From positions 1 through 46,486 of the forward strand of contig JBELHA010000019.1 in the NCBI GenBank assembly GCA_042091695.1: a DNA stretch of 46,486 bases. Direction: 5' to 3'. Below the pieces are notes generated by a model. The model saw only the letters and a program-made list of their open reading frames with translations. It was not told where the DNA came from and did not search any database. Shown here one piece after another: positions 1-8,099 of the stretch. This stretch comes from Flavicella sp042091695 (GTDB lineage: Bacteria > Bacteroidota > Bacteroidia > Flavobacteriales > Flavobacteriaceae). Positions within the stretch are counted from its first letter, which is position 1, and each line of letters starts with the position of its first letter. A program made the position numbers and the translations under genes.

Positions 1-24
1 TCTTTCAAATTGGATTGTTTTTTG

Positions 25-32
25 CAAAGATA
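25..32 (-). promoter_or_regulatory. Possible -7 promoter element of a gene beyond the left edge
   Basis: The minus strand reads TATCTTTG, a match to the Bacteroidota -7 consensus TAnnTTTG, and points out of the window toward position 1. No clear -33 TTTG is seen at the right distance. It lies just downstream of the tspO stop, so it may drive the next minus-strand gene outside the window. Confidence 0.3.
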
Positions 33-82
33 CACAATCTATAGACGTGTCTAAGAGTTGCTGTTATGGAGTTGTTGCAATT

Positions 83-547
83 TTAATTGTAGAGCACTAC
101 ATACGCGTTTAAGGAAGTTGCGACACACAACCAAATCAGATAGGGGCTTATCCATAGTACATTCATTTTAAGTGTTGGTATGTATTTGATGCACCAATAT
201 GCAACCAAGGCGGTGAGTGGTATGAGCACAAAAAGGCCTGCCCAAGGTTGGTGCAAATAGAAAAATGCAGGATTCCAAGCTACATTCAACAACCATTGTA
301 TGGCAAACAGTTGTAAGATCTTTTTATGGTTTTTTGATGTTTGTAACAATAGGCTCATGAAAATCGAAAAAGCGACCATAATAGTCGTCCATGCCGCACC
401 GAAAACCCATCCCGGAGGTGTCCAAGGTGCTTTTTCTAGGTTTTGATACCAGTCTGAGCTTGCTCCATTGCCGCTGAGTAAGAGTCCCACTGCCAAGGCG
501 CTAAAGTTTAAGAAAAGGAATACAATAATTTTTTTAAGTAGTGCCAT
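83..547 (-). CDS. tspO: TspO/MBR family tryptophan-rich sensory protein
   Basis: A 154-residue five-helix membrane protein of the TspO/MBR (peripheral benzodiazepine receptor) family, at the usual family length. Seen in the sequence: the APWTPPGWVFG segment after helix 1, the QWLLNVAWNPAFF stretch in the middle and PYLIWLCVATSLNAYVV at the end, all family signatures. Bacterial TspO proteins bind porphyrins and, in Rhodobacter, modulate photopigment gene expression. Its place as the last gene behind a carotenoid operon fits a role in light or tetrapyrrole stress (inference). Its start overlaps the end of the SDR/DUF2867 gene by 14 bases, which suggests translational coupling. Confidence 0.93.
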   Translation of the reverse strand: MALLKKIIVFLFLNFSALAVGLLLSGNGASSDWYQNLEKAPWTPPGWVFGAAWTTIMVAFSIFMSLLLQTSKNHKKILQLFAIQWLLNVAWNPAFFYLHQPWAGLFVLIPLTALVAYWCIKYIPTLKMNVLWISPYLIWLCVATSLNAYVVLYN

Positions 548-1958
548 AGGCTAATTTTTCTAACATACCGTTAAAGATAGGACCGTGAAAAGGGTATACA
601 CTGTACCAATAAAGTCTTCCTAGTACCCCCAATGGTCTAAATGTAGCGGTTTGTATCAATTGATCTGATTCTATTTTAAATTCCAACCAAGCTTCTCCTG
701 GTAATTTCATTTCTGCAAACAATAGCAGTCTGCCTTCTTCTTTGTTGGCATACAATACCCTCCAAAAGTCGAGAGCATCTCCTGCGTTGAGTGTACTGAT
801 ACTTGTCCGGCCTCTTCGCAATCCCACGCCACCGGCTGTTTTGTCTAAAAATCCTCTAAGTTTCCAAAGCCAATTTCCATAATACCATCCTGTTTCACCT
901 CCAATGCTCCAGATGCGTTCTAGACAGGCATTTCTATCGGTAATTTTGGACTTCCGTTGGTCTTTAAAACAACCGAAAACTGGGACTCTGATAAAGTCTG
1001 TGATATTTCTTTTCATACCACTACTAGCGTAAGCGTCTTTCCAACTAGAGACAATTTGATTTGCCTGTATTTTTCGAAATGCACGTGCTATGGCTGTATT
1101 GTAGTGTATGGGTTTGATGTCTAAGATATCTTCTAGTTCTGTATTTCTGCAAACTACTTCAACTTTCATACTGTGCACCAATGCAACGGCAAGACGGTAG
1201 GAGGTAGAGGTTACAAAATATAACCAATAGGAGGATAGTTTTGGTGTCATTACAGGTACTGTTTGTATCCAACGTTTTAGATTTCTCTCTTTAGCGAAGC
1301 CTAAAAGCATATTCTTGTAAGATAAGACATCAGGGCCTCCAATATCGAAATTTTTGTCGTACGTAGACTTATTCCCTAATGATTTTGATAAAAAGAGCAA
1401 TACATCTGCAATACCAATAGGTTGGCATTTCGTATTTAGCCATTTTGGAGCCACCATAAGTGGTAGTTTTTCTACGAGGTCTCGAATGATTTCAAAAGAA
1501 GCACTCCCTGACCCGATGATGATGCCTGCTCTGAGTGTAGTAAGACTATAATCGCCTTTGTTTAATTCGACTTCAACATTTTTTCGAGATTTCAAGTGTT
1601 CTGATAAATCGGTTTCATTTACAATACCACTTAGATAGATGACCTGTTGAAGATTGCTGCCTTTGACGGCTTCTCTAAAATTGATAGCTGAGATGCGCTC
1701 TAGTTTTTGATAGTTCAATGATGCTGTCATAGAGTGCACCAAATAGTAGGCTGCATCAATATCCTTTGGGATGTTTTTTAAAGTTTTTGTGTCGGTAAGG
1801 TCCAATTGAATTACCTCTACTTTATCCGCTATAGTTTTGGATGGTGTAAACCTATTAATGTCTCTGGTTGAACAAACAACTTGGTGTCCATTCTCTATAA
1901 GAACGGGCAATAGTCTTTTTCCTATGTAACCTGTAACTCCTGTAAGTAGTATCTTCAT
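534..1958 (-). CDS. SDR family oxidoreductase with C-terminal DUF2867
   Basis: A two-domain protein. An N-terminal NAD(P)-binding Rossmann domain (GVTGYIGKRLLPVL, an extended-SDR/NmrA-like GxxGxxG) covers about residues 1-300. A C-terminal DUF2867 domain follows, starting near GGETGWYYGNWLWKLRGFLDK and running to the end. The family resembles E. coli YbjT and is often found in light-induced gene sets near crt or photolyase genes; the substrate is unknown. I place the start at the ATG at 1956-1958 (protein MKILLTG...). An upstream GTG at 1994 would add 12 residues before the first beta strand and is less likely. The gene lies 91 bases after the lycopene cyclase with no evident terminator or promoter between, so it may be co-transcribed with the carotenoid genes. 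Confidence 0.88.
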   Translation of the reverse strand: MKILLTGVTGYIGKRLLPVLIENGHQVVCSTRDINRFTPSKTIADKVEVIQLDLTDTKTLKNIPKDIDAAYYLVHSMTASLNYQKLERISAINFREAVKGSNLQQVIYLSGIVNETDLSEHLKSRKNVEVELNKGDYSLTTLRAGIIIGSGSASFEIIRDLVEKLPLMVAPKWLNTKCQPIGIADVLLFLSKSLGNKSTYDKNFDIGGPDVLSYKNMLLGFAKERNLKRWIQTVPVMTPKLSSYWLYFVTSTSYRLAVALVHSMKVEVVCRNTELEDILDIKPIHYNTAIARAFRKIQANQIVSSWKDAYASSGMKRNITDFIRVPVFGCFKDQRKSKITDRNACLERIWSIGGETGWYYGNWLWKLRGFLDKTAGGVGLRRGRTSISTLNAGDALDFWRVLYANKEEGRLLLFAEMKLPGEAWLEFKIESDQLIQTATFRPLGVLGRLYWYSVYPFHGPIFNGMLEKLAYGTT

Positions 1959-2049
1959 GGACAACGTTTTAGGGTGTTTCTTAAAAATACTCACTATATT
2001 TTTAATATGAAAAAAAATGAGCTAAAATAGGTGAATTTGTTTTAGAACG

Positions 2050-2730
2050 TTATTTCTTAGTGGTTAGTTTGTTGAATATTAATAAGTTTGAAAACAACAT
2101 AGAAAATGCGTATCCAATATCCTCTACAGGAATCGTATGTATTCTGACACCTAGGTTTTCAGTATTGTCATACCACACGATAGGCTCTGAAGTGATGGCA
2201 CCTGTAAGAATACCATTGACAATAAAAAAAGGGATGAGTATCACTATAAAAGAGATGTAAAATTGTTGCAATAGACTACTGTTGTATGACAGTCCCAAAA
2301 TAAGTGTTAACAATACAAAGCTATAGTTTACGGTTGTGTAGGCTTTTCCAAAATTAAAAATAAGCACCGCTATAACCGTCAATAAAAGTACAATTGAGAT
2401 CCATTGGGTTGTCTTCTTTCCCAAGCGTAATTTTGGACAGGCATGAAATAAAGAAAAATGTGTAAACAAACTACAAAAGGGGATGATGATAAAAAACAGC
2501 CACTCTTCTATGGGGAGTCCTAAAAAATAAGCATCCAAACAATAGTCGTGGTTAAAGCCCCATACCCCCTGCTGGGTAAAAATAACATCCCAGATTATAA
2601 AAACCGAGGCAACAAGAAGTGTTGACAAACTAAAAGCTTTCCATTTTTTGATAAAATCAATAAAGAAAATGCTAAATAATAAGGGGATACTTAAAGATGC
2701 TAAAAGGATGTACAAATAGATGGGAGTCAT
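2050..2730 (-). CDS. crtY: Lycopene beta-cyclase, fused CrtYc/CrtYd membrane type
   Basis: An integral membrane lycopene cyclase of the heterodimer-derived type (as in CrtYc/CrtYd and the cyclase half of fungal CarRA), here as one fused 226-residue chain. Two internal repeats each carry the signature: PIEEW at residues 73-77 and PVEDI at 201-205. About seven hydrophobic segments are visible. It should cyclise both ends of lycopene to give beta-carotene. It is the fifth gene of the carotenoid operon, starting one base after the crtZ stop. The symbol is functional; the protein is unrelated to the soluble flavin-dependent CrtY. Confidence 0.9.
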   Translation of the reverse strand: MTPIYLYILLASLSIPLLFSIFFIDFIKKWKAFSLSTLLVASVFIIWDVIFTQQGVWGFNHDYCLDAYFLGLPIEEWLFFIIIPFCSLFTHFSLFHACPKLRLGKKTTQWISIVLLLTVIAVLIFNFGKAYTTVNYSFVLLTLILGLSYNSSLLQQFYISFIVILIPFFIVNGILTGAITSEPIVWYDNTENLGVRIHTIPVEDIGYAFSMLFSNLLIFNKLTTKK

Positions 2731-2731
2731 C

Positions 2732-3202
2732 TTAAATTGTTCTTTTTAAAGTTCTTTTTTTAAAGTATTTCTTTGGTACATTGAGCATGCCAAAACATTC
2801 ACCATCTTCTTTTCCAAGGTGTTTGTGGTGGATTTTATGTGCTTTTCTGAGTCCCATTAAATAGGGGTTGTTTGTTTTGTTAAACCATTTGAATCTTCTG
2901 TGTATCAATACATCGTGTACTATAAAGTAGGTGATTCCGTAAAAAAGGATTCCTAATCCAATAAAGAAAACATAGTTCAATTCAGGCGTAGTACCGTAGA
3001 TAAAAAGTAAGATGCTTGGGATCGCTCCAATGACAAAAAAGACATCGTTTTTTTCAAATGCATGTTGGTATCTAGGTTGGTGATGGTCTTCGTGTAAGTA
3101 CCATAAAAAACCGTGCATCACATATTTGTGGATGCACCAAGTGGCAACCTCCATCAAAAGATAGGTCACAACTGTTATGGTTGTATAAAGAAGTATGGTC
3201 AT
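2732..3202 (-). CDS. crtZ: Beta-carotene hydroxylase (CrtZ type, fatty acid hydroxylase superfamily)
   Basis: A membrane diiron hydroxylase of 156 residues. The histidine clusters typical of CrtZ are all present: H25-x4-H30, H37-x2-HH41, H96-x4-H101 and H122-x2-HH126. CrtZ adds hydroxyls at C3 and C3' of beta-carotene, which predicts zeaxanthin as the pathway product. The start overlaps the stop of the upstream 143-residue gene by 4 bases (ATGA), a sign of translational coupling. No ketolase (CrtW) or GGPP synthase (CrtE) gene is in the window, so the C20 precursor must come from a gene elsewhere. Confidence 0.95.
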   Translation of the reverse strand: MTILLYTTITVVTYLLMEVATWCIHKYVMHGFLWYLHEDHHQPRYQHAFEKNDVFFVIGAIPSILLFIYGTTPELNYVFFIGLGILFYGITYFIVHDVLIHRRFKWFNKTNNPYLMGLRKAHKIHHKHLGKEDGECFGMLNVPKKYFKKRTLKRTI

Positions 3203-3630
3203 AAGGATGTGTTTTTATAAATATACTGAGACAAATAATTAGTCTCTTTGTTTTGTAATACTTTGGACAAATACATTTTGTCCTCTTCTATGGAGTCTTT
3301 GTATCCTAAAATTTCAGGTGTGCTTTCTTGAAGTAACAAACGAATGTATCTAAGATGAATACTATTGGGATTTTTTTCGATCAACTGTTTTATCTTTTTA
3401 CGGACTTCAATAAAATTTTTAATTTTTACATAAGGGTTGAAGCTATATTTTGATCGCTTCATTTTAAGTGCATACACATACCCCAATATGTCTGCATTTT
3501 GAGAATTTTCATACCTGTTGATAAATGTAGCTTCTGCTTTTTTGTTTGCCACTGCGTGAAAAGATATCACAACCTCTTCAATAGATTGGTTTTGAATAAA
3601 TAGGCTAAAAAATAAAGAGAGCAAAATCAT
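3199..3630 (-). CDS. Unknown small protein inside the carotenoid operon
   Basis: I do not recognise a named domain in this 143-residue protein. A short hydrophobic N-terminus (MILLSLFFSLFI) could be a signal peptide or membrane anchor. The rest is charged and looks helical, with no metal or nucleotide motif. It is locked into the operon: its ATG immediately follows the crtB stop and its stop overlaps the crtZ start. That arrangement suggests a conserved accessory role in carotenoid synthesis or membrane placement of the enzymes, but this is inference from position only. Confidence 0.8.
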   Translation of the reverse strand: MILLSLFFSLFIQNQSIEEVVISFHAVANKKAEATFINRYENSQNADILGYVYALKMKRSKYSFNPYVKIKNFIEVRKKIKQLIEKNPNSIHLRYIRLLLQESTPEILGYKDSIEEDKMYLSKVLQNKETNYLSQYIYKNTSL

Positions 3631-4470
3631 TTAAACAATGTTAAATTGGTATCTGACGTACGATTTGAATAATAAATAGGTCTTAGAAGAGTTGGATACT
3701 CGAATCCTTTTTTGTCGTAAGGTACTCGCGGGTACTTTGTCGATTTTTTTCAATAATTTAGAAAAATACCTATAGGCCAAATACACACCAAACCTAGCTT
3801 CTTTAGGGAGTTCTATAATTCCTTTATAAGCGATACTAAAATCTTCTCTGATCTCAGCAATGATTTCATTTTTTTCATCAGTAGTTAGGTTTCCAGTATC
3901 TGTGTTTGGAAAATAAGTTCTGTTTAAATCCTCATAGTCTTGTTTAAAGTCTCTAATGAAATTTACCTTTTGGAATGCAGATCCTAGTTTCATGGCAGCA
4001 TGCTTCAATCGGTCGTATTCTTTCTGGTCTCCATTGACAAATACTTTGAGGCACATCAAACCAACTACATCGGCAGAGCCATATATGTATGCATCTATTT
4101 CTTCTTGCGTACTATATATTTGTTTGGTCAAGTCAGCACGCATACTCTTTAAAAAAGCCGCAATCAAATCCTCACCAATATTGTATTCTTCTACGGTTCT
4201 TTGAAAAGCATTGATAACTGGATTGCTACTTATTTTATGTTTTTTTGAAAACTCGTATTCTGATTCAAAACGATCCAGCATTTCTTCTTTAGGAAAACCT
4301 TCAAAACTATCCACGATTTCATCTGCAACCCTTACAAATCCGTAGATGTTGTAGATTGCCTGACGAATACTAGGAGCTAAAAAACGTACAGCTATAGAAA
4401 AAGAAGTACTGTATTTTTTTGTAATTAATGTCGCACTGTCATTTGATATTATGTCAAATAATTCTTTCAT
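3631..4470 (-). CDS. crtB: Phytoene synthase
   Basis: A squalene/phytoene synthase family enzyme of 279 residues, which condenses two geranylgeranyl diphosphates to phytoene. The two aspartate-rich motifs are visible: DEIVD at residues 50-54, and the region around D174 and D178 (FIRDFKQDYED), which bind the diphosphate through magnesium. The family segment AFQKVNFIRD is intact. The gene overlaps crtI by one base in a TAATG junction, so both are almost certainly translated from one message. Confidence 0.95.
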   Translation of the reverse strand: MKELFDIISNDSATLITKKYSTSFSIAVRFLAPSIRQAIYNIYGFVRVADEIVDSFEGFPKEEMLDRFESEYEFSKKHKISSNPVINAFQRTVEEYNIGEDLIAAFLKSMRADLTKQIYSTQEEIDAYIYGSADVVGLMCLKVFVNGDQKEYDRLKHAAMKLGSAFQKVNFIRDFKQDYEDLNRTYFPNTDTGNLTTDEKNEIIAEIREDFSIAYKGIIELPKEARFGVYLAYRYFSKLLKKIDKVPASTLRQKRIRVSNSSKTYLLFKSYVRYQFNIV

Positions 4471-5936
4471 TAATTTAATTTTTTTAAGATTAATTCAGCA
4501 GCAATTTTTCCTGAAATTAGTGCAGGTGGAACTCCCGGCCCTGGAACTGTTAGTTGCCCTGTAAAGTATAAATTTACAACTTTTTTACTTCTTATGTTAG
4601 GTCTTAAGAATGCTGTTTGCATTAAAGTATTCGCTAGTCCATAAGCATTTCCTTTATAGGAATTGTAATCTTCTACAAAATCATTGATGCAATAAGACTC
4701 GCTGAAAAGTACGTGTTCTTTTATTTTTTGACCCGTTAAATTTTCTAATCGTGTAAGAATGATGTCAAAATATTTTTTTCTTTCAGCTTCGGTATCTTCT
4801 ATTCCTGCTGCAATTGGAATCAAGAAAGTCGCTGCTTCTTGTCCTTCAGGTGCAAATGCATCGTCAGTCATACTTGGAAAACTCGCATAGAAAAGAGGAT
4901 CCTTAGGCCAAGATGGATTGTCATAGATGTATTCAGCGTGCGAGTCGAATTCCTCGTCAAAAAATAAGGTGTGGTGCGATAGATTTTCTAATTTTTTGTC
5001 CAATCCAACATAGAATAGCAATGCAGATGGTGCAAAGGTTTTTTTACTCCAGTATTTTTCGGAATACTGTCGGTATCTATCATCAATTAATTTTTCTGTA
5101 TGGTGGTAATCAGCACCACTCAATACAATGTCAGAAGCATGGTATTTTCCGTTTGTGTGAATTCCTGTTGCTTCACCCTTTGCGTTCACTTCGATTTTAG
5201 AAACCGCTGCTTCCGTTACAAAAGTAACACCTAAAGATTCTGCCAATGCAACCATTCCTTCAATCACTTCAAACATTCCTCCTTTGGGGTGCCATGTACC
5301 TAAACCAAAGTCTGCCCAATTCATAAAATTGTACATCGCTGGCGTGTTTTCAGGTTTTGCTCCTAAAAACAATACAGGAAATTCAAGTATTTTCAACAAT
5401 CTAGGATTGTTGAATTTCTTTTTAACCATCGAACGTATGTCAAAAAACAATTGATTTAGTTTTGTAACGCTTTGAGGACTGATCAATTCTAAAGGAGAAA
5501 TACCTGGTCTGTATACCAAGTCTTTTACAGCTACTTCATAATTGTCTTTTGCCTGAGCGAGAAATTGTTTCAATGCTTGAGAGCTGCCTTTTTCTTCAGC
5601 TTCGAAAAGCGCGTATATTTCTTCTATTTTGGAAGAAATAGTCAAAGAATCATTTACTCCATAATATACTTGGTAGGCAGGTCCTAATTTAAGAAGTTGG
5701 TAGTAGTCAGAAGGTTTCTTGTCAAAATCTCCAAAAAACTTTTCAAAAACATCTGGCATCCAATACCATGTCGGTCCCATGTCAAACAGGAAGCCGTCTT
5801 TTCTGTATTGTCTAGCTCGTCCTCCGAGTGTTTTGTTTTTCTCAAATACTGTAACTGTATGGCCGGCTTTCGCTAAGTAGCAAGCAGATGCTATAGAGGA
5901 AAATCCTGAGCCTAATATGTTTATTGTTTTCTTCAT
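4470..5936 (-). CDS. crtI: Phytoene desaturase
   Basis: A FAD-dependent CrtI-type phytoene desaturase of 488 residues that converts phytoene to lycopene. Seen: an N-terminal dinucleotide-binding motif (ILGSGFSSIASACYLAKAG), the GGRARQYRKDGFLFDMGPTW segment and the C-terminal signature FTGQLTVPGPGVPPALISGK. I choose the ATG at 5934-5936; a TTG three codons upstream lies inside the predicted operator. It is the first gene of the operon, under a clear TTTG / TACTTTTG promoter overlapped by an inverted repeat that is described separately. Confidence 0.96.
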   Translation of the reverse strand: MKKTINILGSGFSSIASACYLAKAGHTVTVFEKNKTLGGRARQYRKDGFLFDMGPTWYWMPDVFEKFFGDFDKKPSDYYQLLKLGPAYQVYYGVNDSLTISSKIEEIYALFEAEEKGSSQALKQFLAQAKDNYEVAVKDLVYRPGISPLELISPQSVTKLNQLFFDIRSMVKKKFNNPRLLKILEFPVLFLGAKPENTPAMYNFMNWADFGLGTWHPKGGMFEVIEGMVALAESLGVTFVTEAAVSKIEVNAKGEATGIHTNGKYHASDIVLSGADYHHTEKLIDDRYRQYSEKYWSKKTFAPSALLFYVGLDKKLENLSHHTLFFDEEFDSHAEYIYDNPSWPKDPLFYASFPSMTDDAFAPEGQEAATFLIPIAAGIEDTEAERKKYFDIILTRLENLTGQKIKEHVLFSESYCINDFVEDYNSYKGNAYGLANTLMQTAFLRPNIRSKKVVNLYFTGQLTVPGPGVPPALISGKIAAELILKKLN

Positions 5937-5964
5937 GTTTAACAAAAGTAGTAATTAGTTAAAC
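5937..5964 (-). promoter_or_regulatory. Inverted-repeat operator over the crtI promoter
   Basis: A perfect dyad, GTTTAAC (5958-5964), 14 bases, GTTAAAC (5937-5943), read on the minus strand. The arm centres are 21 bp apart, two helical turns. The downstream arm shares the last base of the -7 box and abuts the crtI ATG, a position suited to repression. The same dyad with the same spacer recurs at 18656-18683. The likely ligand is the CarH-like regulator encoded directly upstream (inference). Confidence 0.65.
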
Positions 5965-5973
5965 AAAAACAAA
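5943..5973 (-). promoter_or_regulatory. Promoter of the carotenoid operon
   Basis: On the minus strand TTTG (5970-5973) is followed after 19 bases by TACTTTTG (5943-5950). This fits the Bacteroidota TTTG/N~19/TAnnTTTG promoter. The predicted transcription start falls at or next to the crtI ATG, giving a very short or leaderless message. Confidence 0.7.
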
Positions 5974-5979
5974 CAATTA

Positions 5980-6870
5980 TTATAATAAAGGTATGATATC
6001 TCTTATGTTGTTGAAAAATAGCAGCCTTTTGTTTGTATTTGTTTTTGCATATGAACCCCATATGTGACCGATTAGTTGAAATGTGTTTTCATTTTCGTGA
6101 AGGAGTTCGTTATATTGTTCTAATATCTTTTCTTTTGCCTCTTTTGGTTTGTCTATAGTAAAGGCACTGATCCAGTTGATGTTGTTGTATTGATTGTTCA
6201 AGTCTAACAAGTTGTCAAAAGGAATGCTTTTCCCGAGATAAATCACATTTTTATGGCGTAATTTCAAGTCGTAATATAGAAATAATAATCCAATTTCATG
6301 AATTTCTTGTTCGGGTAAAAATATGATATTTACGGGTCCCTCTATTTTCTCTATATCTAAGGAGGCAATGTTCAAGATTATCTTTTGTGTGATAAGGTTG
6401 GATATAAAATGTTCGTTCGCTGGTTTTAGAGAATCTGTTTGCCAAAGTATACCGATGTGTTCAAATAATGGAATAAAAGTATTGATAAAAAGTTCCTTAA
6501 ATGACATTTTTTCAATCTGTAATTTATAATTTTCGTCAAACTTTGCTTCGTCATAGGTATACATTGCGACAATCATATTGTTGATGATATGACAATGGGA
6601 GACATCTTTAAGATTTGTGTCGCTAACGGTTTTGTTAAGTTCTTCGTCGGACAGTTTTGCAATTTTAGATATTTTAAAGCCTTGATTGTATAACAAGCTG
6701 AGGTTTAAAATTTTTTGTAAATCATTTAAATTGTAAAAACGAACATTTCTATTTTGTCTGCTAGGATTGAGAATAGCATACCTTTTTTCCCAAATACGTA
6801 TCGTGTGCGCTTTGATACCTGTTAAAAGTTCAAAATCGTGTATCGAGAAGGTGTTTTTAATATTGTTCAT
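5980..6870 (-). CDS. MerR-family B12-dependent photoreceptor-like repressor (CarH/LitR type)
   Basis: A 296-residue regulator with three parts. An N-terminal MerR winged helix (residues 8-45: FSIHDFELLTGIKAHTIRIWEKRY) is followed by a helical cobalamin-cap domain holding the W-x9-E-H motif (W143, E153, H154). A Rossmann-like B12 domain then carries E-x-H-x2-G (E189, H191, G194) followed by VIYLGKSIP. These are the marks of CarH/LitR proteins, which bind adenosylcobalamin and DNA in the dark and release DNA on illumination. H191 would be the lower cobalt ligand. The residue after W143 is Gln, whereas Thermus CarH has His132 there, the residue that ligates cobalt after light. It sits 43 bases upstream of crtI in the same direction and probably represses it. 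Confidence 0.88.
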   Translation of the reverse strand: MNNIKNTFSIHDFELLTGIKAHTIRIWEKRYAILNPSRQNRNVRFYNLNDLQKILNLSLLYNQGFKISKIAKLSDEELNKTVSDTNLKDVSHCHIINNMIVAMYTYDEAKFDENYKLQIEKMSFKELFINTFIPLFEHIGILWQTDSLKPANEHFISNLITQKIILNIASLDIEKIEGPVNIIFLPEQEIHEIGLLFLYYDLKLRHKNVIYLGKSIPFDNLLDLNNQYNNINWISAFTIDKPKEAKEKILEQYNELLHENENTFQLIGHIWGSYAKTNTNKRLLFFNNIRDIIPLL

Positions 6871-6899
6871 TAAAAAAGGTATTTATTTAAACAAAATTA
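6865..6899 (-). promoter_or_regulatory. Promoter of the CarH-like gene with a degraded copy of the crt operator
   Basis: Minus strand TAATTTTG at 6892-6899 fits the -7 consensus; the -33 element is weak. It runs into GTTTAAA (6886-6892), 14 bases, then AATGAAC (6865-6871). Aligned without gaps to the 28-base crtI dyad, 20 positions agree. This suggests weak autoregulation. The downstream arm overlaps the start codon. Confidence 0.4.
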
Positions 6900-7319
6900 A
6901 TGAATATTATCAAACTAATCGAAAAATAGTGTTTTTAATATTTTAAAAAAGTGTTTTTCTATTGATTTACTATAAATATATAGATGTTCTATTTTGTCTT
7001 AAAAATAAGTTTTGTTTTCCTAGAGAGACATTATAGTAACTTTTGTTGTGTTTTTTATAAGTTGGAATTTTTCATGAAGTTCTCAAATTCTTTAAAAGTT
7101 GCATAATAACTAACAGTGTTTTAAGGCTCCCTTTTTTTATATAATTGCTATTTTGTAGTATTTCTATGTTTAAAACACAATTTTTTTACTGACGATTAAC
7201 CATTAATTAACATGTAGACGGGTTGTTGAGGTAATATAGTATATAAATTTGACAAAATCGCTGAAATACAGACTGTTAGTTGTTTGTATTTTTGCTATGT
7301 AATTTAAAACGAAGGAATT
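6871..7319. other. Divergent intergenic region
   Basis: These 449 AT-rich bases separate the CarH-like gene (minus) and the secreted-protein gene (plus). They hold the promoters of both. I see no open reading frame, RNA gene or repeat in the central part. Confidence 0.6.
7223..7251 (+). promoter_or_regulatory. Promoter of the small secreted protein
   Basis: TTG at 7223-7225 and TAAATTTG at 7244-7251 are separated by 18 bases and match the Bacteroidota promoter. A second -7-like sequence, TATTTTTG, lies at 7287-7294 without a clear -33. The first would give a leader of about 60 bases. Confidence 0.45.
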
Positions 7320-7718
7320 ATGAAAGTTTATTTAAAGACAGCCCTTTTACTATTTGTCTTTATGGTTGGGGTGAAGAATTATGCTAGTGAGTTGAATCCG
7401 TCGAAAACTACAAGAGTAGAGTCAGTGAGTAAAAAGGCATTTGTTTTGTATGCCAACACTGAGAAAGAATCAGTATCTGTTAAGATAAAAGATATGGAAG
7501 GTGTTCTTATATATGAAGAAGTTTTGAAGCGTGGTTACTCTTATAAAAAGACATATGATATATCAGAATTGCCAGTTGGTCATTATTATGTGAAAGTTGA
7601 GGACAGTATCTCAGTAAAATTATTTTTGGTTAGTGGGAATGAAATTAAAATTGTTGAAGATATTGACATAAAAACATTAAAAAAACGTAAAAAAGTCGTT
7701 GCTGTAATGACAGATTGA
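7320..7718 (+). CDS. Small secreted protein with a sorting-domain-like beta fold
   Basis: A 132-residue protein with a clear signal peptide (MKVYLKTALLLFVFMVGVKNYAS). The mature part resembles the beta-sandwich found in T9SS C-terminal sorting domains and DUF3244-like proteins: VKIKDMEGVLIYEEVL, then YDISELPVGHYYVKVED. It ends in a lysine-rich tail (TLKKRKKVVAVMTD). Such short proteins are common and poorly characterised in flavobacteria. It is a single-gene unit with its own promoter and a strong terminator; I cannot assign a function. Confidence 0.8.
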   Translation: MKVYLKTALLLFVFMVGVKNYASELNPSKTTRVESVSKKAFVLYANTEKESVSVKIKDMEGVLIYEEVLKRGYSYKKTYDISELPVGHYYVKVEDSISVKLFLVSGNEIKIVEDIDIKTLKKRKKVVAVMTD

Positions 7719-7740
7719 TTTTTCAAAAAATAGTCAAAGT

Positions 7741-7776
7741 AAAGAGGAGTGTTGTATGATGCTCCTCTTTTTTTTT
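7741..7776 (+). terminator. Rho-independent terminator after the secreted protein
   Basis: A nine-base stem, AAAGAGGAG (7741-7749) with CTCCTCTTT (7762-7770), encloses a 12-base loop and runs into a T tract to 7776. Confidence 0.88.
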
Positions 7777-8099
7777 AATAAATTTTGTCCTTTTTAAAAA
7801 GACCTATTAATAGGTGTTTTTAAACTTTTTTTCGGATGCTTATCTTGGTATTTCTTTTTTTTAATATGTTGTTATCCCTTTAAAAACTTATTTTTTAGGT
7901 TATCTTTAATTAGCTGTATTGTAGGTGTTTGTGATTTTATTTTTTAAAAATATATTGCTAACTAGTTGTTTTTTAATGTTTTTTTTTCATTGTTGATAAC
8001 CCTGTTAATACTTATTATTTCAATTTATTTTTGACGTTCAATTTATTGATAAATTTGTTATAGTAAGTCTTAAATATATAATTTATAAACTAGGGGTCA
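7777..8099. other. Leader region of the ribonucleotide reductase operon
   Basis: A T-rich gap of 323 bases. It contains a 14-base perfect palindrome ACCTATTAATAGGT (7802-7815) flanked by A5/T5, possibly a second terminator hairpin. TGTTGATAA (7991-7999), read in reverse, is TTATCAACA, one base from the DnaA box TTATCCACA. A -7 element TAAATTTG sits at 8050-8057 with TTTG at 8030-8033 (spacing 16, slightly short). DnaA control of nrd genes is known in E. coli; here it is only a possibility. Confidence 0.4.
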
